This document shows, in pieces, positions 1 to 12,046 of a stretch of 64,000 bases of DNA. A model generated the notes under the pieces. The model made no database searches, was not told the origin of the DNA, and worked only from the letters and a program-made list of their open reading frames with translations. The stretch spans positions 7,309,431-7,373,430 of the forward strand of contig NC_088322.1 of NCBI RefSeq assembly GCF_910592395.1, written 5' to 3'. This DNA comes from Lineus longissimus. Lineage: Eukaryota; Nemertea; Pilidiophora; Heteronemertea; Lineidae. Positions within the stretch are counted from its first letter, which is position 1. Each line of letters begins with the position of its first letter. A program made the position numbers and the translations under genes.

Positions 1-224
1 AGAACCTCATGCAGAAAATAATTCCTTGACGAAATCACGAATTTGATACTACAAGTATCGACGAAAACAAATCTGATGTACCTGTAAAAATCTACGCCTA
101 TTGCGCATGAAATTGAAACATGGTGAAGGTCATGATATCAAACAGTAGAACGAAAACGTGGGCATGTAAGCTTCGTGTGGTCGACGCTTGGTAAATCTAT
201 GATGGATATTATGGGAGTTAATAA

Positions 225-420
225 TCGCATAAGTACGTACTAAATATAGATATCAGCATTGCTGTTGTGTAGGCAGATGTACACGTATACAAAGTTTCAG
301 CAAATTCGTATCCATAACTACTGCATTACGGAATTGTGTATAACTGCATTTCTATTTCCTGGACCACCTTGTACATGTAATTACAAACGGCGTACCACTT
401 TAAAAATCAAAGGTGATCAT
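225..420 (+). repeat. Copy of a dispersed repeat family
   Basis: This stretch aligns over nearly its whole length with 31240-31415 in the same orientation. Shared blocks include TCAGCATTG, GTTGTGT, CAGAT.TACA, GTTTCAGCA and the longer GTGTATAACTGCATTTCTAT. A short open frame crosses both copies and gives related peptides (CITAFLF in each), but both frames are short and interrupted, so I read this as repeat DNA rather than a gene. Partial relatives occur near 26.5 kb and 33.9 kb. The repeat class is unknown. Confidence 0.6.
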
Positions 421-2061
421 TTGTATGGGTCACCTGGTAGATTGGCGTCAACGATGACAAAATGTACCTGGTTTACTCACCAAAGGGATACGACTGTTAA
501 TCAGAACTGACATACCAAAACGGGATATCCAATTGAACAAAGCCACTGTATAATGGCACAAGCCTCCTGGAGGGATGTGCTGACACACATTCATCAGCCT
601 CCCTTGACGGAACTAGCAATGTACAAGTCGACACCGCCGGGGAAAAAAACTATCATAAAGGAATTCTTACTGAGTGATGCATAATGCAGTAAGCTGCTTG
701 TATAAGATGAAACAATGCAAGGTAGATAAGAAATCACGCTGCTGGTAGCCTTCTTTATAGCCGCTATATCTAATCTCTGCAAAGCCAGATTGGTAACTAT
801 ACAGTTAAATATGAGGTTGCTTTGTGTACACCTCGGTACGTTTAACGTGTTGCTGCAGCAATAGGCGAAATGGCACAAATAAAGGACTAGATATTGTTGC
901 CTTTCGAAAAAGGAACCATCACGGTACCGCTTTCAGTGTGTGACAGAACTTCCGAACACAACTATATCGGGTTCCCACTCCCAGAAACAAAAACGTCCAT
1001 TTTTTGACTTAGTGTAATGTCTCAATTACTTGAGAGCCAATATCTTTGAAACTTCTCAGTACCATTTTTTGGATATTAAGAGGAGATATAAAACCCGAGA
1101 GAGCTGCTCAAGACAAACATCCAAGTCAAAAATACAAGGGACTATAGGATCTCGGAGCCTTGTGTGATAAGTTAAATATCAGCTCGATATGAATGGTTTA
1201 TGTAGTCACTGGTCCCAATCACCTTATTAGACAGACATGGGGCATGCCGTGCCAAATCTCATCCCGCTATTTTCCCCTTAGGGGTTTCCATTTAGCAACG
1301 ATCTCGACTGACTTTCATTGAACAAACACAAAATGATAACTCATCGCAGAAGCTGGCATCGATATTCGTCCCCTTTCTCTGAGAATTTTTTTCTTGTAAT
1401 GTGATTATTAAGTTTTCTCTCTCAACAAGGCTAATTCTAAATTGATTACAATATTGTCTTCAAGCAGCTTTTCTGTTAAGTCTCAGTTTTGCCAAGTGGC
1501 AGTGCCTTGATAGCCATCTGCGCCAAGCGCGTTTTGCGGCCAAGCCGGATGCCGAATGATTTCAAAACCGAGTCGGTTAAGGGATCGTTGAAAGATGAAT
1601 TTGAGTTTAGTTTTAAGAGGTTAGTTCCGTTGGTATTGGCTGATCTAAAGTCTGAATATTGCGTCCCAGCGTGCTAGCTTGAAGTGAAAACGTAACTTAG
1701 TCAAAAAAAAATTGTTTTCACGAATTCAAGGTTGTTTAAGTTTGGTCTATTGCTGGTGACCAGATTCCATGGCCAATTGACAAACGTTCAGTTACTGCGC
1801 CATGTGTTGTGCAAAATAACTGTGATATTTGCTTTCCGCTGAATTATGAGGCAAGGCCGAAATGTTCAACGTACTCTCTACTATACAACAGTAGAGCATT
1901 TCACTGTTGTCGATATCGCATTAAACAGTGAACATTTTACTGTGTGTTTGCTTTTGCGCACATTCTCTGCGCAACGAAGAATACCATTGAATATTATATA
2001 AATATTGCATGTCAAGCCATAGAATAGTCAAAATTATTTGTCAGGTAAAAAATTATTTCAC
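421..2061. other. Intergenic, no recognised feature
   Basis: AT-rich sequence. The longest open frames (594-878 minus, 1489-1677 plus) have no recognisable motif, signal peptide or flanking splice signals, and I treat them as chance frames. No RNA gene seen. Confidence 0.5.
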
Positions 2062-2140
2062 GAGGCTTTGCGAATCGGCCCAGCAGGTTTTGCACAGCGA
2101 CCCAAACCACTGTCAAAGTGATTTTTAATCGGCGGATACG
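2062..2140 (+). repeat. Solo arm of an inverted-repeat element
   Basis: The block reading ATCGGCCCAGCAGGTTTTGC, followed by ACAGCGACCCAAA, matches the right arm of the 503-bp inverted-repeat element at 58503-59005 with a few differences. The partner arm was not found nearby, so this is a truncated or solo copy. Confidence 0.55.
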
Positions 2141-2730
2141 CAAATCATGTATGGAGCCAAGACGTGTAACAGTGTGTCTGTGTGTTTACATTAGCAGACG
2201 ATGTTTGTTTGAAGCGAGTCCAGGCCCAACTTGAATGCCTTGTACTTTCTGTTCGTGGATGTAACAGTCCCACCCAATGCAACCTACCTACTTTGTGGGT
2301 GTAATTCAAGACCCTGACAGTATCACTGTGCAACTTCCTGGCTTAAAACGCCGTAAATATGCTGTTTTTTATCGCCGATTTCGTCGAAATCTTAATGGCC
2401 GCCATTTGCAATATCGCGTCATCGATGACGTCAGCCGTGGAATAATGCCGTGGAATAGTCAAAATTATCGCATGGCACGTGGTCGTGAATGACGCGACGT
2501 GATTGGCTCACATACTAATGAGGTATGATAATCTGGAATATTGTTGAATGACCACGTGTTTTTAATTTGTTCTATATATAGTTTTTGACTGTAGCCGAAT
2601 AGACAATTTGAACTTGAAATTTTGACTCTTTTATTTCATTTTAGCAGTGAGGATGGGTGGCTACAGGCGGTATCATTTCCAACAACATGTCACAATAAGA
2701 TACCTTTTTCCCCTATGTGCCAGGAGTATG

Positions 2731-3774
2731 AGGGGTTGGGGCGGTTAGGTCCTCTCATTCCCAGCCGCCAGTCACAATCTGGTAAATTTTTGTCTCAAGT
2801 ATGAATTTTGGCAATGATTATGGGTCGGGGTCCTATCATTCCCAGCCGCGAGTCACAATCTGGTAACTTTTTGTCTCACGTATGAAATTTGGCAGTGATC
2901 ATGGGTCGGGGTCCTATCATTCACAGCCACGAGTCGCAATCTGGTAACTTTTTGTCTCACATATAAAGTTTGGCAGTGATCATGGGTCGGGGTCCTATCA
3001 TTCACAGCCACAACTCACAATCTGGTAACTTTTTGTCTCACATATAAAGATTGGCAGTGGTCACGGGTCGGGGTCCAATCATTCCCAGCCGTAAGTCACA
3101 ATCAGGTAACTTTTTGTCTCACATATAAAGTTTGGCAGTGATCAGGGGTCAGGGTCCTATCATTCACAGCCACGAGTCACAATCTGGTAACTTTTTGTCT
3201 CACATATAAAGTTTGGCAGTGATCATGGGTCGGGGTCCTATCGTTCCCAGCCACGAGTCACAATCAGGTAACTTTTTGCCTCACGTATGAAGTTTGGCAG
3301 TGATCATGGGTCGGGGTCCTATCATTCACAGCCACGAGTCACAATCTGGTAACTTTTTGTCTCACGTATGAAGTTTGGCAGTGATCATGGGTCGGGGTCC
3401 TATCATTCACAGCCACGAGTCACAATCTGGTAACTTTTTGTCTCACATATGAAGTTTGGCAGTGATCATGGTTCGGGGTCCTATCATTCCCAGTCACGAG
3501 TCACCATCTGGTAACTTTTTTTCTCACGTATGAAGTTTGGCAGTGATCATGTTCGGGGTCCTATCATTCACAGCCACGAGTCACAATCTGGTAACTTTTT
3601 GTCTCACATATAAAGTTTGGCAGTGGTCATGGGTCGGGGTCCCATCATTCCGAGCCGTAAGTCACAATCAGGTAACTTTTTGTCTCACATATAAAGTTTG
3701 GCAGTGATCAGGGGTCAGGGTCCTATCATTCACAGCCACGAGTCACAATCTGGTAACTTTTTGTCTCACGTATG
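2731..3774 (+). repeat. 81-bp minisatellite, about 13 units
   Basis: Consecutive units recur at 81 bp; for example TCCTATCATT starts at 2831 and again at 2912. Each unit contains GGGTCGGGGTCC, TCACAATCTGGTAACTTTTT, GTCTCAC and TTTGGCAGTGAT. The first unit is the most diverged. Units fall into variants: CATATAAAG versus CGTATGAAG, and AATCTGG versus AATCAGG. One variant pair recurs 566 bp apart, which is seven units less one base, so a block of seven units was duplicated. The array ends abruptly at GTATGGGCCC. No frame is convincingly coding. Confidence 0.95.
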
Positions 3775-5054
3775 GGCCCACTCATTGTTAGTTCAAGAAG
3801 CGGATAATAGACGGCGAAAGCATCTGGCCAACTGTGAACTGTCCACTGTGTAAGCGGAAAATGGAGACAGTGAAGAGTTCACTGTTTTGTGCGGAGCATG
3901 CTCTGAAATGTTAGATACCAGTCAGATTTCCGCCAAAAGACAAGACAAAGTTCTTCAACGTGTTTGTTGCCAGAAGAAATAATAAATATGAATTATATGA
4001 CGACACCGTGATTAAAAGGATGTTTTCTAGTCGGAGATCACTTACAATCCTGGCAGGTTCAAGTGGTTTTCCCGAGCGAGTAGTTGAAGTGATCGCATGG
4101 GGAAACCTTGTTGAAGTAGATGACGTTGTTCCCGACATGGAGTCGCAACCGGAGTCGCGTCGGGGCCGACCATAACCTTAATAGTTGCGAATTTGAGGGT
4201 AAACTTCATATGATATGCGAACTCGAGAATCGACTGGAAACCATTAGCCATTCGTTCAGAAACCAGTAATATATACATCCCAAGATAACCGCATCTCATA
4301 ATCGATTTGACTTGGTGTGCAGATTGATATTCAAGACGGATACTGGGGCTTAATTCCAGAACAACTTCGCAATTAATTGAAATCTCACGAAGTGCGCCCT
4401 CGGGAAAAACACGAGTTTACTTACATATTAATACAGTGATACGCGTTTAAAAATGTCAACTGGTATTTTAACGACATCACCAATTATAAATACTAACCAA
4501 TGCCACTCAGCGTGGTGTCAAAATCTTGTCTCGTAGAAATGACCACAGCATAGCAAAAGTACGAAGTAAAATTCTCGCCTTTTTGCAATCGAGTCTGGCG
4601 TATCTTTGCGAAACGAGGAGCTGATGTATTATTAGGTTAAAAGATTGTAGAATGTCAATGGAACGTAATGAAGAAGAAGGAGAAAGTATTCGCAGAGGTC
4701 ACGTAAAGGGACTCGAGACCTCTTTGGATTTCTTGCTCCCTCTTCTACCTGAACCCTTTTACAATACTTTGACCCCTCACTCTCAATTGATTTAGTGGCC
4801 TGTGATTATAGACTAGGTACCTGTCCTGCTGGCCCCGGCTTTAAATTCCCTCAACAACAATGTCTTATGAGAAAAAGGGGCTTAGGGCTTAAGTTGGTGA
4901 TAGCAGCTGCAGGTGTCTTTCATAATCCTCCAGATATACATACATTACCCTTGGGGACACCAAGGTCGTTTCATGTTTCAAAGGAATCCAACGCACATTA
5001 CTATCAATATATGTTTTTGAGAGGAGGCATTTTGGAACTTGGCTTTATATATTT
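3775..5054. other. Intergenic, no recognised feature
   Basis: Short open frames overlap on both strands at 3911-4299, and one lies at 4795-5082. None has a recognisable motif or consistent splice signals. The segment 3795-3900 is rich in short words such as CACTGT and AACTGT that also occur near 1800-1985, which suggests an old related repeat. Confidence 0.4.
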
Positions 5055-5430
5055 CAGGGCCCGGTTGTTCAAAAGAAGTTAAATTTCATTGATGTTAAGT
5101 TAAATATCAACGTTAAATTCCTTAACTTGGCGTTAGCTAACTTGGCGTTAAATTTAAATTTAAATTTCGAAAAACTCCCTCAACAGGAAAAAGTGCCAAG
5201 TTGGCAGACGCCATCTTGAATTGGCTGCTAACGCCAAGTTAAGGATAACGTTAGATTTAACTTAGGGTTTTAGGTAAGTTAAATCTAACGTTAAAGATAG
5301 CGCCAATGTTAGGCTAATATTGTTTGAACAACTCAAAATAAAACTTGACGTTATCTTAACGCCAAGTTAGGAATTTTAACGTTAAGTTATCTTTAAAAAT
5401 ATATTTCTTCTTTTGAACAACCGGGCCCTG
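5055..5430. mobile_element. Inverted-repeat MITE with CAGGGCCCGGTTGTTC ends
   Basis: The element begins CAGGGCCCGGTTGTTCAAAA and ends with its reverse complement TTTTGAACAACCGGGCCCTG. Inside, the words AACGTTA, CTTAACTTGGCGTTA and AAATTTAA are repeated in both orientations, so much of the 376 bp can fold on itself. There is no coding frame, so it is non-autonomous. A target-site duplication is not clear in the flanks, so the superfamily cannot be assigned. Confidence 0.85.
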
Positions 5431-5434
5431 GAGT

Positions 5435-5583
5435 ACGGTGGCTGGGAAAGGACACCACGTGATTATTTGTTTAAAAGGGAAACATTTTATTACCTTGATC
5501 GAGATTATAAGACCATCAATCGAGATAGTTCAGGATCTTTTTCATGTTTAACAAAATAAATCATGTCTTATACCAGCCACCGT
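5435..5583. repeat. Short inverted repeat, possible MITE
   Basis: ACGGTGGCTGG at 5435 is mirrored by CCAGCCACCGT ending at 5583, giving a 149-bp unit with perfect 11-bp ends. It abuts the preceding MITE. It could be a small transposon or a chance pairing. Confidence 0.35.
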
Positions 5584-6361
5584 GGGAGGGAGTTGATTTA
5601 TGGTCACGATATTCATATATAGGTAGGTGTACGTCACATCAAATTTCCTTTACGTGAGTGGCAAAATGCAATTATTCGGAAATCGAAATCCGAAACAAAA
5701 GGTTTTAGGGTGACTTACAAACTTATTTTATGTCGCTAACCCTGATCGTCAACCTTGCACTAGAAGCCGGTGTTATAACTTTGACCTGTTATAAAACTTC
5801 GATTATTGCCTTTTGGCTTTTTTTAACAATGAACGTGGTTAAAACCAAACAGCATAATGATGTTAAACTACAACATATCGTTTTGATCTGCGAGCATGTT
5901 ACTGAGGCGATGAACAGCCAGCAGCCACGGACCACAGGTCCGGACCCATCCAATTGTAGTGTTACAGACTTTGATCGGGCAATTATTGATTACCAGCAGT
6001 TCCTCTAACCCTTGTTCAAACAAGCGTAGCTACCCGGAGGCAGGTCGACTGACTCGCCAAGGATAATCCTTCATAAATCAATCTCGGCGCTTCCCGAGTC
6101 ATCGCCCTGACGATAGCAAGCGGCGTAACCCCAGCAGCGCCCCTGTCTTGACCCCCGCAGCCCCGCCAACGCTATCAATAAATGAAAAAGACGGCGGCGA
6201 CTATCACGTGAGTCCGTAAGGCATTTCCTCTAGAAAATTGGTCATTTCTGTTCGTTTTAGTACTCATTAAATGCATTTCCTATTAAACATCTATTGACGA
6301 TGTCTATTTTGAAATACTCGCATACATGTATTAAAGCTTTCAGTGCGTAACTCTGTCATAG
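5584..6361. other. Intergenic with one unclassified ORF
   Basis: A 92-codon plus-strand frame (ATG 5730, stop at 6008) starts with a hydrophobic stretch and ends with a more polar segment (VTDFDRAIIDYQQFL). No family is recognised and I cannot tell whether it is translated. The rest has no recognised feature. Confidence 0.25.
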
Positions 6362-7147
6362 CAGAGTCTTTCAATAAATTTAGGCCGGGTCTATTTGGCA
6401 AGCCGCTCGCCGAACAGGCATCTTTTTTTGTCCTGTTTGGAGAGCCGCTTGCCAAACAGCACTAAAAAGCCACCCTGTTCGGCAAGCCGGGCTTGCCAGA
6501 CAGGGCAAAAATACTACCCTCTTTGGCGAGCCGGAGAGGTTACAACGTGTTGACCAATCAGAGAGCGGTGACGTCGTATTCGAATTGATATGCGCATATT
6601 TAACAATGGCCGACTTCCCGCTCTCGATTCAATTTCTGTTACTAAACTCGGGTTTTGGTCAATAATCCATGAAGAAGCATGTACATGTACATGACTGTAT
6701 GGATTTACCAAAAAAGTCATAAACGTGATTTAACTGATAAGCATGTTAAATGCATTAGTGTGCAATTCTAAAGGCGTTTCACTGTAACTCCAGTGTTGCT
6801 GACCGTGTTGCCACGAATGATAATGAGCTCCGGGATGGTTGAATATGCATGAGTTCGGCTCTCCATCTCGGGCAGAAAAAAGGCGCTGTTTGGTGAGCCG
6901 GTGTAACATCTGTGGTTGTTCCCCATGTTTTAGTGTTTCCAAACAATAGGCAGCTAGAGAGACCATGACTTTTCAATAGGGGGGATACACAGAAAAACTC
7001 GTCAATCTATTTTTGAGCGTTCCCAAACAATGAGGGGAAACACTCAAAAACAGAAACACTCAAAAACATTACACCGGGCTTGCCAAATAGTCACTTCCAT
7101 AAATTTAATGAATTAACGATAGATTCTGTTTATTGAAAGACTCTGGA
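6362..7147. mobile_element. Inverted-repeat element with nested parts
   Basis: The outer ends are exact 17-bp inverted repeats: CAGAGTCTTTCAATAAA at 6362 and its reverse complement ending at about 7145. Inside lies a second inverted pair, CTATTTGGCAAGCC at 6391 and GGCTTGCCAAATAG ending at 7090. Variants of the words GGCAAGCC and GGCGAGCC recur between them. The unit holds no transposase frame. A separate 180-bp element is inserted at 6898. The CAGAGTCTTTC end is shared with the small palindrome at 25140. Whether the inner pair belongs to the same element or to an earlier insertion is unresolved. Confidence 0.7.
6898..7077 (+). mobile_element. 180-bp MITE family A, copy 1 (nested)
   Basis: The copy runs from CCGGTGTAACATCTGTGG to AAACATTACACCGG and is nearly identical to 16909-17088 and to the inverted copy at 19783-19962. 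Removing it, with one CCGG kept, restores GAGCCGGGCTT, which matches the parent palindrome word AAGCCGGGCTT at about 6488. That supports insertion with a CCGG target duplication and ends of TGTAA/TTACA. There is no coding capacity beyond a short shared chance frame. Confidence 0.85.
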
Positions 7148-8187
7148 TCGTCACGCTATCGCTAATGATCATAACGACTGTACAATGTTTCTTAAAAGCT
7201 GCCTGAAGAATCATTACGGCAAATTTGCGCTGGAGAGCTAAAAATCGTAACCTACTGTGATGATACACATTTCCACTTGAGGAAATAATTCTAGGCTCTT
7301 TCTTTGACTACCAGTTGACAGCATGTGAGCGTTTAATTCAGATAGATGATATCATCTTGGCAGTGCCAGCACATCAAGTAGCAGGGTCTCCCACTCCCAC
7401 GTCAAAGGTCATGAAGGTATTTTACATGCATGTAAGATCACTACGTCATGTTTTCTCAGCTGATTATGAACAAAAATCAGCAGGAAGAACATCGGAGACT
7501 GTTGGATCTTATGGCTGAAAGTTTCTCCAGCGCAGACATGCCGGTATGATAGTGTTTCGTTGGTGTTTATGACAGCGAAAGCGTCGACATCAACGTGACT
7601 CTTAAACTCGCCATCAGTGCACGTAATCATTACCCTGGTAATGTATACTCCTTTAAGTTAGTTGGCCAACAAAGTGATCTCAATTACCAGTGTAGTTCCT
7701 GGTCGATTCCGATAAGCTAATGCCAAGGGAAGTTCTAACCCTAATCACTACACTAAACCGCCGTGTTTACAACAGTCGATATGCCGGCGGCAGATATCTC
7801 AGGGCCGATATCACGGACCCGATCGCATCGTCTCACACAGGGTAAGGTTCATTCAGCTGGTTGACATATCGTACGGTGCAAGCTGGGTGTTACATTACAG
7901 GCGCTTTAAGGACAAAAGTGTTCTATATCTTGCTCACATTGCAAATCAGAAAGCTGGAGTGTCATTCATGCGCTATCGATCGCATATCCCAATTCGCATA
8001 TCACCTCTTTCCAAAGCTAATTTGATCAGGAAATCTCCCCTAAACAAAGTCATGCGAGTGGCTCATGCTTCACGCGTCCGATGATGCAGAATTCAGCTCT
8101 TCTCATTGGACGACATGGAAGGCGAGCAAGGTTTTACCGAATCTATCGCGAATCCATGAAAGTTGTTGTACAACTGATCAAACTTTA
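7148..8187. other. Intergenic, no recognised feature
   Basis: Open frames at 7315-7518, 7887-8084 and 8065-8247 plus and at 7409-7630 minus are short and show no motif. Nothing else is recognised before the 9-bp target duplication of the next transposon. Confidence 0.4.
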
Positions 8188-8196
8188 GCTTATAAT

Positions 8197-9588
8197 CAAG
8201 GAGGATACCGCGGTGACGTCATATCACGTGATCACATCCCATATTAGTGATCGCTATGGCCAATCAGATTCAGTCTACTGACAGCACCATCACTGAACAC
8301 ATCTCCACGTCCCACTGTCTGTTGCGCTCCTGTACACAAAAACACCAATAGACATGAAATATTGCAATACCTGGTATGGATTCTTCCTGTGTAAAATAAA
8401 ATTTACAGAGCAGATTAACTTCCACAAATAAAAAAGACGTTTGGCGTGGCCAAAGTGCGGAAATAATGTCGCCGCTAAAATACACTACGAAATACACTAG
8501 GCAATGCACTACGCGATACACGGTAGAGATGCAGTTGAGTTTGTTATTGTTTTGACTTAGAAGCCCGCCCATATCATAATATATTCATGTATTCATGAAG
8601 TATGAACTCATTTCTGTCCCATACAACTCTAAGAACAGTCAATTTCTCATTTAATCATCACCGAAACCGCGATATCCGCAGGAAGATTTCGTTCTAGTGT
8701 CCGAAAATGCATGATCTTACAGGGGCGCTAACTCGACAAATAGAGGGGATCTATGGGGATCTATGCGAGTTTTAGGTCCTACAGGTCTCGAACTTGTAAA
8801 ATCTGTAAACATGCCTCCAAATCCCATTATGATAATGAAGAGATTGCCCCATATCTGGGAGACTGTTTTGAAACCATCGCTAATTTTGGAAGATCGTTGC
8901 CCGGCTATTTGGTTTAAAAAACCCTATTTTTCCCCATCAAAACAGCACTTTTCATTATTCAAATAATAACTTATTGTCTGAAGACTTATTTCATAGCAGA
9001 AAAGTACTAATAACTCTGATTTGATGCGAAAAATCTAACTTTGTTTGATGACTTGATTTTCCCTTGGCCGTGGATCGGAGACAAGACCACAATTGATTTT
9101 TTAAGCCTTTTAGCAGTTAAATTGTCAATGTTTGACCGCGACGCATCAAAGAATGCGTCAAGTAGTGAAACTGAAATTCGGATATGATATACGGGTTAGT
9201 CTTGCGAGTAACTGGTGCGATGGAAATTGGTGATTGACCACGGAAATTTTTTTATAATCGACAAATTAGACAGACTTTGATATTTCCACTGTTTTCAGCC
9301 AACTGGCAGAAAAAACTCAAAACACGCCCCCTATTACCCAATTAGCAAAATTCGAAATTAATTTTTTCATCAAATAATTTCTTTATATCTGTAGACTTGC
9401 CACAGCAAATATTTTTTCAATACCTCTCCAAATATGTACTTGAGACTAAAAAACATGCACTCGTCTAATAGATAGGCCTGGACCCTCCAACCTATGAATA
9501 TTCATTAGTGGTCTTGTCTCATCGAGTTTGTTTACAATATGCAGCGCCATCTTGGAAAAGCCGTGACGTCACCGCGGTATCCTCCTTG
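8197..9588 (+). mobile_element. Non-autonomous DNA transposon C, copy 1
   Basis: The ends are 25-bp inverted repeats (CAAGGAGGATACCGCGGTGA then CGTCA). They are flanked by GCTTATAAT (8188-8196) and GCTTATAAC (9589-9597), a 9-bp target duplication with one mismatch. A second copy in opposite orientation lies at 39273-40226 with a perfect 9-bp duplication. A 9-bp duplication is typical of Mutator-like elements and also fits Merlin. A 67-codon frame (8763-8966) is preserved in both copies but has a single internal difference and no known domain. The ends carry the CRE-like palindrome TGACGTCA. Copy 1 is longer because another element is inserted at 9078. Confidence 0.92.
9078..9520. mobile_element. 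Element D inserted inside transposon C
   Basis: This 443-bp insert has inverted ends GAGACAAGACCAC and GTGGTCTTGTCTC and is flanked by ATCG on both sides (9074-9077, 9521-9524). The other copy of transposon C has the uninterrupted sequence, reading GTGGATCGAGTTT on the matching strand. This is therefore a directly observed insertion with a 4-bp duplication. No coding frame is seen, so it is non-autonomous. Four-bp duplications occur in several DNA transposon groups (for example Chapaev and Academ), so the family is left open. Confidence 0.93.
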
Positions 9589-10090
9589 GCTTATAACTGG
9601 AGCTCAACTATAAAAGCAGACTGCACAGATCACCTGCATTTGACGTCATCGTCGTCGTCATCTGGGAATCATTAGGAGTTTCCGTGATGACGAGAAATAC
9701 GACTGTTAAATGGGTACGCCATTAGCCGCATCACTCCCGGAGCTTCGGCGGTCGATTGGGGCAATTTACTCCCCGCATTGCATTATGGCTATAGTTCCGC
9801 ACAAAATATGATAGGGTGGAACGCTTATGGAATATTTCTCTAGCATTAGGGTTGGCATGAAGTAATTAGTAAATATAAACAACTTTGGCATCAGCTATTA
9901 GGTAGAAAAGCCTTTGGGACGATTTTTACGACAAGCACGCCCTCTAGTCTAAAAAAAACGTTTCAAAACGCAGCATCATCGGCGTTGGAAAAGGATTTCA
10001 AGTATGGTGGATCCTTTTTACTGGAAAAACCTCTGATACGGAAAATGAGACTATCACCTGTAATTCACCATTCGGCCCAAGATAGGATGA

Positions 10091-10195
10091 CCTAGCATGA
10101 TTGGATCTACCTCAGAACCAGCTTAGTAGGATCTACTGTTGGTCCAGCTTGGTAGGATAGACCGTATACCGAGCTTAGTAGCATCTACTGTAGGC
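10091..10195 (+). repeat. 26-bp tandem repeat, about 4 units
   Basis: GCTTAGTAGG at 10121, GCTTGGTAGG at 10147 and GCTTAGTAGC at 10173 are spaced by exactly 26 bp. A fourth diverged unit begins at 10095. Each unit contains a variant of GGATCTACTGT. Confidence 0.85.
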
Positions 10196-12046
10196 CCTTC
10201 TTGAACACTTTCGCCAATGTGGTACACGACGGAATCCAAATTCTGCGTTTTATCATCACCGAGCTCAATTGAGTATCTTGCTGAGCGGATTTTCTTAAGA
10301 TGGTGAAGTTGTTAAATCGGAATAACATGCCGTCAAAGAAAACTGTCTTTCCCCCCAACTTGAAATGTTAAGGTTACCTATTGCCGTAATAACATGCACA
10401 TATCATGTGGGTTTATCAGATTGGATATAGTTCCAAAAGATTCCCAGGCTCTATCACCGGAAACCACACGTAGCTTCTTCTTAATTATCATATACTTCTT
10501 CACACTCAAATGCCAGCGGACTATAAATGTCAGGCCATTTGAAGGTCTTTTGTTACTGATACTGTCGCTTGAAATACTCCACGAGTATTACCCGACATAG
10601 ACCAAATGCCAGTTCCGGGTGTCTGTAAAACAAGAAACCAAATGAAACAGAATTGAAACAGAAACAGAAACAAAGTCCCGTGGCAGATTTTGGTATGTAG
10701 ATATTGGCTCAAACAACCATAGAAATTGGAATTATCAGAAGAAGAATACAAACACAAAACCACACAAGTGGGATTCCTGAGGTATCAGACTACAACAAAG
10801 TGATGGTCTTTGGATCGAAAGCCCCTCGACATCGGAGAGATAGATACTGTGTAGGTGTGTTTAAGCCAATGTAGACGCACGCACAGGTTTATTACAGGTA
10901 AATATGTCGATTGTATATGTCCAGGTAAACCCTTTGATCGGCTTAAGCTTGTCGACACAGCTTGTAGCTTTCGTGTATTTGAGATGCCACCTGTAGTTTG
11001 CTTTTAAGACACTACATTTACTGATTTCGTTTATTCCCAGTTTTACAGACGCCCATAAACAAATTTCCCCCTAATGAAAAAGGCAACGTCGTGGGCTTAT
11101 GATGGCAAACGATCTGGAAACATCTTATGGAAATCATTCCCTTCATTAATTATTGTTAATGAAAATCCGATAGGTTGATTCCATATAGGGAACAAAGAAA
11201 TAAGTGTTTTGCGTGTTGTCAAACGATTCTCATAAAAGTTATGGATATTTTCATAAAAGTAATGATTACGACATTTAGAGCAAGTAGAGATGAATAAAAC
11301 CGATTCTTTGATTTACGACTTGGCCTTTTTATAAATAAAAGGAAGATGTGATGATAACTACTTCGCGATTATATATTAAGTAAATACAATGTACACGAAT
11401 GAATTATGGAACCTTCTAGACCGACTTTCTAGACACTTTCATCCCCTCCGGACTAACGACTAGGTGTGTGAAAAATAGAAATGATATTTCTTTCAGAGCA
11501 TTTCAATGTTGTTACATTAATACGCCTATCATGTTATTCATAATTGATGCTTGATAATTCCAAGGGAAGAAAATTGTACGTTACGCTTTTCCCCCGCTGG
11601 GATGACAAAATGTATTTTCTGAGGGGGGGGGCTCATTAGACTTAGACGGCAGCCAGTGTGAGAGAGCCACCTCGTGCGCAATCAAACGGAGTAGGGTGGG
11701 CGTATCAGCCGGGAAATGTCAACAAGTCTTGACAGAAGCCTGACAGAAGGCGCAGTAGCGCCCTTCTCTCCCTATAGCCGGGGTGTGCACGCCAAAAAAA
11801 GGATTGCCATTGCAACACAGCACGGGACTGCTGAACGCAAAAGAAGCAGAACATACCAGCACGTTTTTTATAGTTATGATAGCTTAAAGCTGAAAGGCTA
11901 TCATAACGAAATACCAACCAGTAAATCCACGTCGAGTGCCATAGAACACGAAATATCCGCGGTTGAATCTGCCTGTGCTTTCAATTTATTTCCTGTCGTC
12001 TGCTAGCCGATTCGGTAACCATTGCGGACAGTCATTTGTTGACACT
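10196..12046. other. Intergenic with one unclassified ORF
   Basis: A 96-codon frame (ATG 11716, stop ending 12006) is lysine/serine-rich in the middle and matches no family I recognise; coding status is uncertain. Near 10606-10675 there is a GGTGTCTGTAAAACAAGAAA block related to the inverted pair at 27478-28078. A run of ten G lies at about 11622. Nothing else is recognised. Confidence 0.35.

Noticed and set aside
2731-3774. Possible CRISPR array because of regular repeats
   Set aside because: Units are contiguous 81-bp tandem repeats without unique spacers, and the genome is eukaryotic.
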